Below, one piece after another: positions 38,156 to 45,418 of a stretch of DNA of 47,911 nucleotides. This DNA is from B1SED10-16 sp046498365 (lineage in GTDB: Bacteria > Desulfobacterota > Desulfobacteria > Desulfobacterales > Desulfosalsimonadaceae). The notes beneath the pieces are model-generated. The model saw only the letters and a program-made list of their open reading frames with translations. It had not been told where the DNA came from and searched no databases. The position numbers and the translations under genes are program-made. The stretch covers positions 1 to 47,911 of the forward strand of contig JAWOAV010000004.1 in NCBI GenBank assembly GCA_046498365.1. The letters run 5' to 3'. Every line of letters begins with the position of its first letter. Position 1 is the first letter of the stretch.

Positions 38156-40435
38156 ATGAAAAATGAACAAATCCATATACTGGAAGATATTTTTCAGACG
38201 ATCAGCCAATCGGAAAGCCCGAAACAGACCCTTGATCTGCTCGTGGAAATGATTGCCCTCCGGCTGGGGATCGACGTCTGTTCCGTCTACACGTACAACC
38301 GCCAGGAAAATCGCCTCGTGTTAAAGGCGACCCACGGCCTTGCCCCGGAATCCGTCGGGGAGATCGAGATGGGGTTGAACGAAGGGCTCACGGGGCTTGC
38401 CATCGAGGAGATGAAGCCGGTTTTCGTCACCAATCCGTCGGCGCACACCCGGTTCAAGTATTATGCAAAAAGCGGGGAGGAAAAATACAAGACGTTTCTA
38501 GGGCTTCCCCTGATTTATCACCAGCGGGTGTTAGGCGTGCTGGTCCTCCAGACCATATTGGAAAATCGTATCCAGGAAAAAGACATTCCTGTTTTTGCCA
38601 ATATCGCCAGCCAGATTTCTGCCACGGTTGCATACACGGGACTGCTCGAGAACGCCGTGGACAGGCGGAAGGACGTGGACAGGCGGAAGCCAAAAGAGCA
38701 GGACGAACAAAAGCTGACGTTTCTTCACGGGGAGGCCGTGTCGGACCGGGTTGCGGAAGGTCGCGCCTATTACCTTCCGGAAAATATCGATTTTGAACAG
38801 GTTTCCTGCACGCCCGCGGAACACCCGGATCAGGAGGTCCTACGCATCAATGACGCATTCCGGCAGGCCGCCGGACAGATCAAAGACGTCCTCCACCGGA
38901 GCAAGGGCGTCACGGACCAGGAAATGTCGATCATCGACGCCCACCTGATGTTTCTGAAAGATCCGAACCTTAAGCAGAAGATCGTTTCTTTGATTGAAAA
39001 GGGGATGTGCGCTGAGTTCTCCCTGAAACAGGTGATCCTGGAATACGTGGAAATGTTCAGGAAAATGGAGGACGCTTACCTGAGCGAACGGGCGGCGGAT
39101 GTCCTTGATATCGGCCACCGGGTGCTGGGGCATCTCATGGGAATTCCGGACGATGCCAACCAGGCCTTTACAGCGCCGACCATTGTGGTGGCATCGGATA
39201 TCTCCCCGGTGGATCTGCTTGCCATACGACAGCCGAACCTCAAGGGCGTGGCCCTGGCAAGGGGCGGCAAGACTTCCCACACGGTCATCCTGGCAAAATC
39301 CCTTGAAATACCCATCGTCATTGGCGTTGAAAAACTGCTTCAGAATGTCCGCCAGAATGATTTTATGATTATTGACGGCGCTTCCGGGCTTGTTTTCGTG
39401 AATCCCGAGCAAAACATTCGGGAAGAATACGCAAAACGAAACGCGGAAGATGAAAAAGCCATTTTACAGCTTTCGGCCATCAAGGATCTCCCGGCGGAAA
39501 CGCGCGACGGAAAAACCATCGGCATGGGCGCCAATATCGGGCTGCTCTCTGATATGGCCCTGGTGAACAAGTACGGGGCCGATCACATCGGGTTGTACAG
39601 GACCGAGTTTCCGTTTTTGCTCCGGAAATCCTTTCCCACGGAAGAGGAGCAGGTCACCCTGTACCGGAAAATGGTGGAGCGGGCCGACGCGCGAAGCGTT
39701 ACCATAAGGACCTTCGACGTGGGGGGGGACAAGTTTCTGTCCTACCTGGATTCCCCCAGGGAGGAAAACCCGTTTTTGGGATGGCGCTCCATACGCATCA
39801 GCCTGGAGCTGGCCGAGGAATTTTCCACCCAGATCCGGGCGATCCTCCAGGCGTCCGCTTACGGCAGCGTCAATATACTTTTCCCCATGATTTCATCCGT
39901 TGAAGAGATCCGCCTGGTGTCGGAATTGCTTGGAAAAGCGAAAAAAGACCTTGATGAGCGGGGCATTGCCTATGATGAAAACATACGCTCCGGCATAATG
40001 ATCGAGGTGCCGTCCGCGGTATTCATTCTCGAACGCCTCCTCAAGCATGTCGATTTCATCAGTATCGGGACCAACGACCTCATACAGTATCTTCTGGCGG
40101 TGGACCGGAACAACAAGAAGGTCGCCACCCGCTACAATTCCCTGCACCCTTCGGTCATCGATATGATCCGCGAAATCGTGAAAATCTGCAGGGAAAACGG
40201 TAAATTCGTCAGTATCTGCGGGGAGGCTGCCGCAAGCCTGGACAACCTGCTTTTATACGTGGGCATGGAGGCCGACGCGGTGAGTATGAACCCCTCATCA
40301 ATACCCCTTGCCAAGCAGTTCATACGGAATATCCGCCAGTCAGACGCGAAAAGGGCCCTCGACGCCGTTGGCGCAATGGAGGATGCCGCTTCAATCGCGG
40401 CCTTCCTGGCGGATTTCAGGACAAAACACGTATAG
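38156..40435 (+). CDS. ptsP: PEP-protein phosphotransferase with GAF domain (PtsP, EI-Ntr)
   Basis: First enzyme of the nitrogen-related phosphotransfer chain; it takes phosphate from PEP. The 759-residue product begins with a GAF sensor domain (about 15-165), then a PEP-utiliser N domain (about 185-310), the phosphohistidine domain with His375 in ARGGKTSHTVILAKS, and a C-terminal TIM barrel with LYRTEFPFLL, IRTFDVGGDK, SIGTNDLIQYLLAVDRNN and SICGEAA holding the catalytic Cys. The GAF domain suggests control by a small ligand. The ATG at 38156 follows a weak site. No HPr (NPr) or EIIA-Ntr gene is adjacent. It converges with the split-barrel gene, 11 bases away. Confidence 0.94.
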   Translation: MKNEQIHILEDIFQTISQSESPKQTLDLLVEMIALRLGIDVCSVYTYNRQENRLVLKATHGLAPESVGEIEMGLNEGLTGLAIEEMKPVFVTNPSAHTRFKYYAKSGEEKYKTFLGLPLIYHQRVLGVLVLQTILENRIQEKDIPVFANIASQISATVAYTGLLENAVDRRKDVDRRKPKEQDEQKLTFLHGEAVSDRVAEGRAYYLPENIDFEQVSCTPAEHPDQEVLRINDAFRQAAGQIKDVLHRSKGVTDQEMSIIDAHLMFLKDPNLKQKIVSLIEKGMCAEFSLKQVILEYVEMFRKMEDAYLSERAADVLDIGHRVLGHLMGIPDDANQAFTAPTIVVASDISPVDLLAIRQPNLKGVALARGGKTSHTVILAKSLEIPIVIGVEKLLQNVRQNDFMIIDGASGLVFVNPEQNIREEYAKRNAEDEKAILQLSAIKDLPAETRDGKTIGMGANIGLLSDMALVNKYGADHIGLYRTEFPFLLRKSFPTEEEQVTLYRKMVERADARSVTIRTFDVGGDKFLSYLDSPREENPFLGWRSIRISLELAEEFSTQIRAILQASAYGSVNILFPMISSVEEIRLVSELLGKAKKDLDERGIAYDENIRSGIMIEVPSAVFILERLLKHVDFISIGTNDLIQYLLAVDRNNKKVATRYNSLHPSVIDMIREIVKICRENGKFVSICGEAAASLDNLLLYVGMEADAVSMNPSSIPLAKQFIRNIRQSDAKRALDAVGAMEDAASIAAFLADFRTKHV

Positions 40436-40446
40436 CTGGATGGTTT

Positions 40447-40830
40447 TTATCTTTTTCTCGCGCCGATCAACGGCAGCTCCTTGGTGATGTCAAAAAATAC
40501 GGCGTGCGTTTCTTCCTCCCCGGTAATGTCCTCGTGGTAGACGCGCCTGCGAAGCGAGGCGATCAGTTCCGGGTCCGTATCTTCCTTTACTTTTTTCAGG
40601 AAAAACCGTACCCCCTTGTAGCCGGGACCCTGTTCAAGAAAAAGATAGGCCGCCTTCGGGTTGGATTGCAGGTTGCTGTAGGAGAGGCGGTTACGCATCA
40701 AAAGCACCAGCTTTCCGTCTTCCATGACATGCGGCCGTGCATAGATGGCACTGTCCACGTTTCCGTCGCTGTCCGCCGTTGACAATATGCCTGTTCCCTT
40801 GTTCTTTTCAAAATATTCTTTGAGCTCCAT
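40447..40830 (-). CDS. Pyridoxamine 5-phosphate oxidase-like flavin split-barrel protein
   Basis: A 127-residue FMN- or F420-binding split-barrel protein. It opens MELKEYFEKNKGTGILSTAD, then SDGNVDSAIYARPHVMEDGK, LVLLMRNRLSYSNLQSNPKA and VRFFLKKVKEDTD, the pattern of the general stress / pyridoxamine-phosphate oxidase family (PF01243). Enough for flavin binding, but substrate is unknown. The ATG at 40828-40830 has AAAGGAAAC upstream; a longer frame runs back into an R4 repeat and is not protein-like. The gap beyond it to 41962 is a pile-up of R4 and R2 repeats. Confidence 0.82.
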   Translation of the reverse strand: MELKEYFEKNKGTGILSTADSDGNVDSAIYARPHVMEDGKLVLLMRNRLSYSNLQSNPKAAYLFLEQGPGYKGVRFFLKKVKEDTDPELIASLRRRVYHEDITGEEETHAVFFDITKELPLIGARKR

Positions 40831-41008
40831 TGCCGTTTCCTTTTTTTTCGAATAAACGTTTATCCCGCTGCCGGGCATGATCGCCTGCACATTTCTTTCA
40901 TTTTTCGTACGGATTACAAAAAAGAATAACCGGTATCGCGATATTGTCAACCGGAAGACCCAATTGTGCCCGTATCGGTTATGCCGCACATCCTGCGAAC
41001 AGGTATAC

Positions 41009-41207
41009 GGATCAATTTCATTGGGGGGGATGCCGGTGCGGCCTTTGGCAACTGTGAGGCCTTGGGATCGCTCTACGGCTCGTTTCGCAGCATCCTGCAA
41101 TCAAAAACAATGCAGGATGCGTTGCGAAACTTCGCCAAGAGCGATCGCCAAGCCCTCCCAATGTTGCCTTCAGGCCGCACCGGCACCCCTCCCCAATGAA
41201 ATTGGTC
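41009..41207. repeat. R4 element, full copy B
   Basis: Ends GGATCAATTTCATTGGGG and CCCCAATGAAATTGGTC are near-perfect inverted repeats. The arms pair along almost the whole 199 bases: GCCGGTGCGGCC against GGCCGCACCGGC, GGCAAC against GTTGCC, CTTGGGATCGCTCT against AGAGCGATCGCCAAG, GCATCCTGCA against TGCAGGATGC, leaving an 11-base loop. The blocks TTGGCAAC, CTTGG, GATCGCTCT, TTTCGCA and ATCCTG correspond to those of copies A and C, but many bases differ on both sides together. Confidence 0.85.
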
Positions 41208-41213
41208 ATTTTT

Positions 41214-41339
41214 GACGATTTCGTAAAAAGGCCAATATCTGCGTTACGCGCGATTTCCGAAGAAATTCACGTACGCTAAGTACGCTCAATTCTTCGAAAA
41301 TCGCGCAAGCCTTGATCTTGGCCTTTTTACAAAGTCGTC
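41214..41339. repeat. R2 element, copy c
   Basis: Ends GACGATTTCGTAAAAAGGCC and GGCCTTTTTACAAAGTCGTC. Arms carry CAATATCTGCGTTACGCGCG and CGCGCAAGCCTTGATCTTGG; a central ACGTACGCTAAGTACG is the turn. It starts seven bases after R4 copy B. Confidence 0.85.
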
Positions 41340-41371
41340 TGGTTGCGACTTTTTACGAGACTGTCATTTTT

Positions 41372-41466
41372 GACGGCTTCGTAAAACGTCCAATATCTGC
41401 ATTGCGCGCAATCTGTGAAGAATCTCACGTACGGCTAACTACTCTCAATTCTTCAAAAATTGCGCC
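41372..41466. repeat. R2 element, copy d (truncated)
   Basis: Begins GACGGCTTCGTAAAACGTCC and CAATATCTGCATTGCGCGCA, reaches the centre TACGGCTAACTACT and stops after CAAAAATTGCGCC, missing the right end. Just before it (41345-41365) is an orphan end, GCGACTTTTTACGAGACTGT, perhaps from another broken copy. Confidence 0.7.
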
Positions 41467-41585
41467 GAAAGAAAATTTTAAGATGGGTTTTAACCACATG
41501 GTCACGCATTGATCAACGGGTACAATGCCGGGGTGCTTATTACAGAGCATTCAAGCGGACATACACGCATCCGGCACATATAAAA

Positions 41586-41806
41586 TGACCAATTTCATTG
41601 GTAGTGGGGTGGTGTTGCCCGTAAGCAACATTGGGAGGACTTGGTAGACAGCGCATGGCGAAGATACGCCAGGCGTCCTGAATTGTTTGAGTCCCGCCAT
41701 CGGCGGGGCGAGTTTTCAGGACGCGGCGTATCAAGCCATAGCGATGTCACCAAGTTCTCACAGTTGCTGAGGGTAACGCCACCCCACTACCAAATGAAAT
41801 TGATCC
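41586..41806. repeat. R4 element, full copy C
   Basis: Ends TGACCAATTTCATTGGTAG and CTACCAAATGAAATTGATC are inverted. Arms: GGTAGTGGGGTGGTGTTGCC against GTAACGCCACCCCACTACC, GCAACATTGGGAGGACTTGG against CCAAGTTCTCACAGTTGC, then ATACGCC and GGCGTCCTGAA against TTCAGGACGCGGCGTAT. The loop (about 30 bases) itself folds (CCCGCC-ATC-GGCGGG). Length 221 bases. Confidence 0.85.
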
Positions 41807-41962
41807 GTATCCTTTGCCATCATTTGTCGTTCATTTGCCCATTCAATCTATAGAATCGATCTGTCGACTCGATCTTTACATCCGTCGTATCCTAGTTTAT
41901 ATTACATAATTTACCACGTTCAGAAGGGTGGACGAAACCGCTATAATAAAAGGACTCCACGC

Positions 41963-42616
41963 ATGGCGGGCTCAAAGAACAAGAAGGTGTTTGTTTTCTG
42001 CGATTTTGACGGGACCGTTACGGCAACGGAAAGCCTCGAGGCGGTTTTTGTCCGTTTTTTGCCCGGACAGTGGGAGCCTGTCAAAGAAAAGCTGATGGCA
42101 AAAGAAACCACCCTGCGCGAAGCGGTTCGGGCCCTCATTGAATCGATCCCCTCGGAAAAATGCCCGGATATCGTGGATTTCGTCTCGAAGATGCCGCTTC
42201 GGGAAGGCTTTGCCGATTTTCTGGATTTTTTGGATGAAAACGACATTCCGCTGGTGATCGTCTCCGGCGGCGTCCGGAAAATGGTGGAAATCAAGCTTTC
42301 CGGTTTTTTGCATCGCCTCCACGATCTGGTGGCCGTAGATGTGGATGGGAGCGGAACGTATCTCCGGGTCCACTCCTCCTATGAAGGGGGGGATGAGCTG
42401 GTGGACAAGGCGTCCGTTATCGGCCGCTACGGCGCGGACACGAAAATCGTGATCGGCGACGGCGTAACCGATTTTAACATGGCGCGCCATGCCGATCTCG
42501 TATTTGCCCGCGATTCCCTTGCGAAATACCTGGAAAAAAACGGCATTTCCCATGTGAAATGGGATGATTTCAGGGACGTAAAAAGCCGTTTGCAACAGTG
42601 GCTGGCAGACAGGTAA
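41963..42616 (+). CDS. HAD-family phosphatase, MtnX-like
   Basis: A 217-residue HAD-superfamily phosphatase of subfamily IB. Motif I is DFDGTVTATES (Asp14 and Asp16), motif II VIVSGGVRK near 95-103, and motif III/IV IGDGVTDFNMARHADLVFAR near 163. In MtnX this fold dephosphorylates an intermediate of methionine salvage, and in related proteins phosphoserine or 3-keto phosphates. The C-terminal end YLEKNGISHVKWDDFRDV is also seen in MtnX-like proteins of anaerobes. The ATG at 41963 has AAAGGA upstream. It is 11 bases before the hydrolase and forms a two-gene unit. No other mtn gene is near, so the substrate is open. Confidence 0.84.
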   Translation: MAGSKNKKVFVFCDFDGTVTATESLEAVFVRFLPGQWEPVKEKLMAKETTLREAVRALIESIPSEKCPDIVDFVSKMPLREGFADFLDFLDENDIPLVIVSGGVRKMVEIKLSGFLHRLHDLVAVDVDGSGTYLRVHSSYEGGDELVDKASVIGRYGADTKIVIGDGVTDFNMARHADLVFARDSLAKYLEKNGISHVKWDDFRDVKSRLQQWLADR

Positions 42617-42627
42617 CGGTTATCCGT

Positions 42628-43602
42628 ATGATCGATTATCCGCAATTCAGACCTCCCACGCTGCTGAGAAACCCGTTTGTTCAGTCCTATCTTGCCAGCG
42701 CGCCTTTCCGGGCCATCGGGAAAAACCCGATGCGTGACGCGGCCCGGGAAATGATTATCGAGACGACCGACAAAACGCGGCTGCAGGGATTTTATTCGCC
42801 GCACCCGGCGCCGGCCGGTGTGGTTCTTCTGATTCACGGATGGGAGGGGAGCTCGGATTCGACCTATGTCCGCTGCACGGGCCGTTATTTTTTTGAGCGC
42901 GGCTATTCCATTTTCCGACTGAACCTCAGGGACCACGGAAGCAGCCACCACCTGAACGCAGGCCTTTTTTTCGGATCGCTCTTCAAGGAAGTTTTTGACG
43001 CCCTCGGCCATGTTGCGCGCCTTGAACCCGATCTGCCGCTTTTCATGGCGGGTTTTTCCCTGGGGGGCAACTACATCCTCCGTTTATCCGTTCATGCCCG
43101 TCAACAGCCGATCCCCAACCTGTCCCATGCCGTTGCGGTAAGCCCGGTGATCGATCCGGCCCGGGCGACGCGGCGGATCGATTCGCGCCCGTCCTTCCGG
43201 TATTATTTTTTGCGCAAATGGCGGCGGTCGCTTGTGCGGAAGCAGGCCGCGTTTCCCGGCAAATACGATTTTGCGGATGTCTTTGAAATGAACAGCGTTT
43301 ATGAGGTCACGGCCGCGCTGCTCAAACGATACGCCCGCTTCAGCAGCCCGGAGGAATATTTCCAAAGCTATACCCTTTCGGGAAGCCTACTGGGCGACAT
43401 CGGGGTCCCCACCACCATCATCTCCGCCCAGGACGACCCCATTATTCCGGCGGATGACTTCGAGCATATTACGCTCAACGACCGGACGCGCCTTTCCATG
43501 CAGCGCCACGGCGGGCATAACGGCTTCATCGAAAGCCTGGACCTTCGGGTATGGTATCAGCCGTTGATGGAGAAACTGTTTCAAAATTCTCTTTCGGCTT
43601 GA
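42628..43602 (+). CDS. Alpha/beta hydrolase, YheT-like
   Basis: A 324-residue alpha/beta hydrolase of the YheT/EMB8 group. Conserved pieces are LIHGWEGSSDSTY, FRLNLRDHGSSHHLN, the nucleophile elbow MAGFSLGGNYILR (Ser near 144), SAQDDPIIP with the acid and RHGGHNGF with the catalytic His. The N-terminal PPTLLRNPFVQSYLAS is the family's cap. Substrate unknown in the family, possibly short acyl esters or lactones. The ATG at 42628 has AGGTAACGG upstream. It follows the HAD phosphatase by 11 bases. R1 copy f lies just beyond its stop. Confidence 0.85.
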   Translation: MIDYPQFRPPTLLRNPFVQSYLASAPFRAIGKNPMRDAAREMIIETTDKTRLQGFYSPHPAPAGVVLLIHGWEGSSDSTYVRCTGRYFFERGYSIFRLNLRDHGSSHHLNAGLFFGSLFKEVFDALGHVARLEPDLPLFMAGFSLGGNYILRLSVHARQQPIPNLSHAVAVSPVIDPARATRRIDSRPSFRYYFLRKWRRSLVRKQAAFPGKYDFADVFEMNSVYEVTAALLKRYARFSSPEEYFQSYTLSGSLLGDIGVPTTIISAQDDPIIPADDFEHITLNDRTRLSMQRHGGHNGFIESLDLRVWYQPLMEKLFQNSLSA

Positions 43603-43631
43603 AGCCGCCGTTGATCTGCCCCTTTTTACGG

Positions 43632-43751
43632 CAAGCCATCTCAAAAAAATCTTTTTTTTGAGATGGCTTGTAAAAACGCATAATTTCATTGGCGTTCCCC
43701 CTCCCTTTTTTTCATTGCTTTTCTCTGTGAATCTCTGTGTCTCCTCTGTGT
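43632..43751. repeat. R1 element, copy f (left part, cut by the IS)
   Basis: Opens with CAAGCCATCTCAAAAAAATC then TTTTTTTTGAGATGGCTTG, so an end is followed at once by an inverted end, then the internal GCATAATTTCATTGGCG and CTCTGTGAATCTCTGTGTCT. It breaks off near 43751; a matching right-hand piece occurs at 45194-45227 beyond the IS110 element. Confidence 0.75.
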
Positions 43752-43759
43752 CCTTCCAT

Positions 43760-44044
43760 GAGAAGATTTGTCAATCAGACAATTCGTTCACGAATTTCCT
43801 TTGCCCCAAACGAGTCTCGACCGTCATGCTTCCATCCGCACTCTTTTAATGGGGCGGCCATTTGCCCCGGTGCATATTAATATCCGGTGGTCAGGGGCTG
43901 CAATCTCTATGACGCAATCTATGTTTGATTGTCAGTGGCTGCTGACTGTTGCAAAACACAGAACGCAGTCCCCTGGACGAGACGTTGGAACACTCTTATC
44001 TTTTTTTATACTGTTTTTATTTGTTAGCTGATTTCTTTATTCGA
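43760..44044 (-). other. IS110 3' noncoding region, candidate bridge-RNA region
   Basis: About 285 bases with no gene downstream of the transposase stop, longer than the 5' side (about 90 bases). IS1111-type members of the family encode a guide (bridge) RNA at this end. Hairpin-prone sequence is seen, for example GTCAG-TGGCTG-CTGAC near 43930. The assignment is inference; no boundary of an RNA is claimed. Confidence 0.3.
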
Positions 44045-45094
44045 TTAAGCCGCCTTTTTTCGCTCCAGGCCAAACAGAGGTTCATATTTTTCCCCGCTGC
44101 GCCATAGATGATGCAGCAATACTGCCAATTTCCGCGCAACTGCCACCGCTGCCCGTTTTTTGGCATTTTTCCCTCCGCGCGCAGCTATGGCCAGACCATG
44201 ACGCCGCAAATTACAATCCGGCCCAAATGGGCCTAAAATATAGTGGGCACTGCCTACCAGCAGCTGCCTCAAATATTTGTTGCCTGCTTTGGTGATGGGC
44301 AGCTGTTTATCCGTATCTCCTGACTGATCCCGCCGCGGTGTTAATCCGATAAAAGGTCCCACCTGACGACTTTTGCTGAATCGGTCAGCCTCTTCAAGGG
44401 TCAAGATATACGCCAGAGACGTAACCGGGCCAATACCGGCTACTTGTTGTAAACATTGTGTCTCGGGATATTGCTGCTGACACAATTGATATATTTTAGC
44501 ATCCAGATCCCGGATCTGCTGGTTCAATTGCGCGATGATGTTACAGACAGGTTCAAGCGCAGGCCAAAGATCATGAGGAATATGGGCGGTACATCGCTTT
44601 ACAAAACTTTCTGTGCTGCAGCTGGGTAAGCGCTCTCCATTGCTTTTGACAATACCGCGGACATGGTTAATCAAATTTGTCCGGCTCTTTATTAGTGCAT
44701 CCCGGGATTTAATCACAGCCAGATCCGCATATGATTGGCTGTTACGATGTTTTACCGGAGAAAGCAGTCTGGGCTCAATTCTGCAAACCAGACCCAGCAT
44801 TCGGGCATCCCGTTCGTCAGATTTATCCTTGCTGTCCCAAATAAATCGTAATTTACGAGGATTGCCGACATAAACAGTGCATCCAATCTCTTTAAGCAGA
44901 TGGCTGATCCACGGTGAATGTGTTCCAGCTTCGATGACCACCGTAGATCCCTTGTAATCCTTGAAAAATTTTGTGATACCCGGCTTTGTATTCATTACTT
45001 TAGCCACAAGAATCTCATTGCCATCAGAATCAAATACCACTGCGATATGTTTTTTGTCTCCCAAATCCATGCCAATTGTGATAGTGTTTTTCAT
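44045..45094 (-). CDS. IS110-family transposase
   Basis: A 349-residue DEDD-type recombinase, which moves DNA together with a guide RNA. The N-terminal RuvC-like domain carries Asp in TIGMDLGDKKH (about 6-16), VIEAGTHSPW and KSDERDARMLG. The C-terminal domain (from about 210) has VAGIGPVTSLAY, PFIGLTPRRDQSGDTDKQ, in which the serine is the expected nucleophile, and the family end motif ITKAGNKYLRQLL. All expected catalytic residues are present and the frame is intact, so the element could be active. The ATG at 45092-45094 follows AAAGGAGG with eight bases. Confidence 0.94.
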   Translation of the reverse strand: MKNTITIGMDLGDKKHIAVVFDSDGNEILVAKVMNTKPGITKFFKDYKGSTVVIEAGTHSPWISHLLKEIGCTVYVGNPRKLRFIWDSKDKSDERDARMLGLVCRIEPRLLSPVKHRNSQSYADLAVIKSRDALIKSRTNLINHVRGIVKSNGERLPSCSTESFVKRCTAHIPHDLWPALEPVCNIIAQLNQQIRDLDAKIYQLCQQQYPETQCLQQVAGIGPVTSLAYILTLEEADRFSKSRQVGPFIGLTPRRDQSGDTDKQLPITKAGNKYLRQLLVGSAHYILGPFGPDCNLRRHGLAIAARGGKNAKKRAAVAVARKLAVLLHHLWRSGEKYEPLFGLERKKAA

Positions 45095-45193
45095 AGGTCA
45101 GCCTCCTTTTTTTTGCAGCCCTTTTGGGTGACTGCGTTAATATTTTTGAGTGTGATTGTATCACAACTCGTCGGGGGCTGACCTTCTCATCTT

Positions 45194-45227
45194 ATCTCTG
45201 TGTCTCCTCTGGGCCCTCTGTGGTAAA
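45194..45227. repeat. R1 fragment to the right of the IS
   Basis: ATCTCTGTGTCTCCTCTG then GGCCCTCTGTGGTAAAA match the R1 internal tract and continue where copy f stops at 43751. The 45228-45418 stretch beyond it shows no feature before the acyl-CoA synthetase gene. Confidence 0.6.
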
Positions 45228-45418
45228 ATACTCCGTACCCGCATGCAGCCCCCCTGCAAATACAAACGAAATACCGCCTGATGCCCCAACCATTCTTTTC
45301 TATTGATCCTTCCCCCATCTTTTGCTATCTACAATCGTTTAAAAAAACAACTGGCACAAACAGCTCCAAATTGCCCGAACGCCCCAACTGTTTTCCTGCA
45401 CACCGGAGATAAACATCC

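Larger units (their letters stand above)
43753..45187 (-). mobile_element. IS110-family insertion sequence (limits approximate)
   Basis: A transposase gene at 44045-45094 lies between two pieces of an R1 repeat. Short inverted repeats near the ends are GGTCAG at 43889-43894 against CTGACC at 45178-45183, and GGTCAGCC at 45096-45103 pairs with GGCTGACC at 45176-45183, a hairpin just upstream of the transposase. ATGAGAAG (left) and CTTCTCAT (right) also match inverted near the edges. The 19-base ATCTCTGTGTCTCCTCTG flanks both sides but belongs to R1, so target duplication is not certain. Exact ends are inferred. Confidence 0.6.

Noticed and set aside
41009..41806. R4 hairpins as integron attC sites or retron/HEARO RNAs
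   Set aside because: No integrase, cassette genes, reverse transcriptase or IscB-like gene is in the window, and no attC core sites were identified; kept as an unnamed repeat family.
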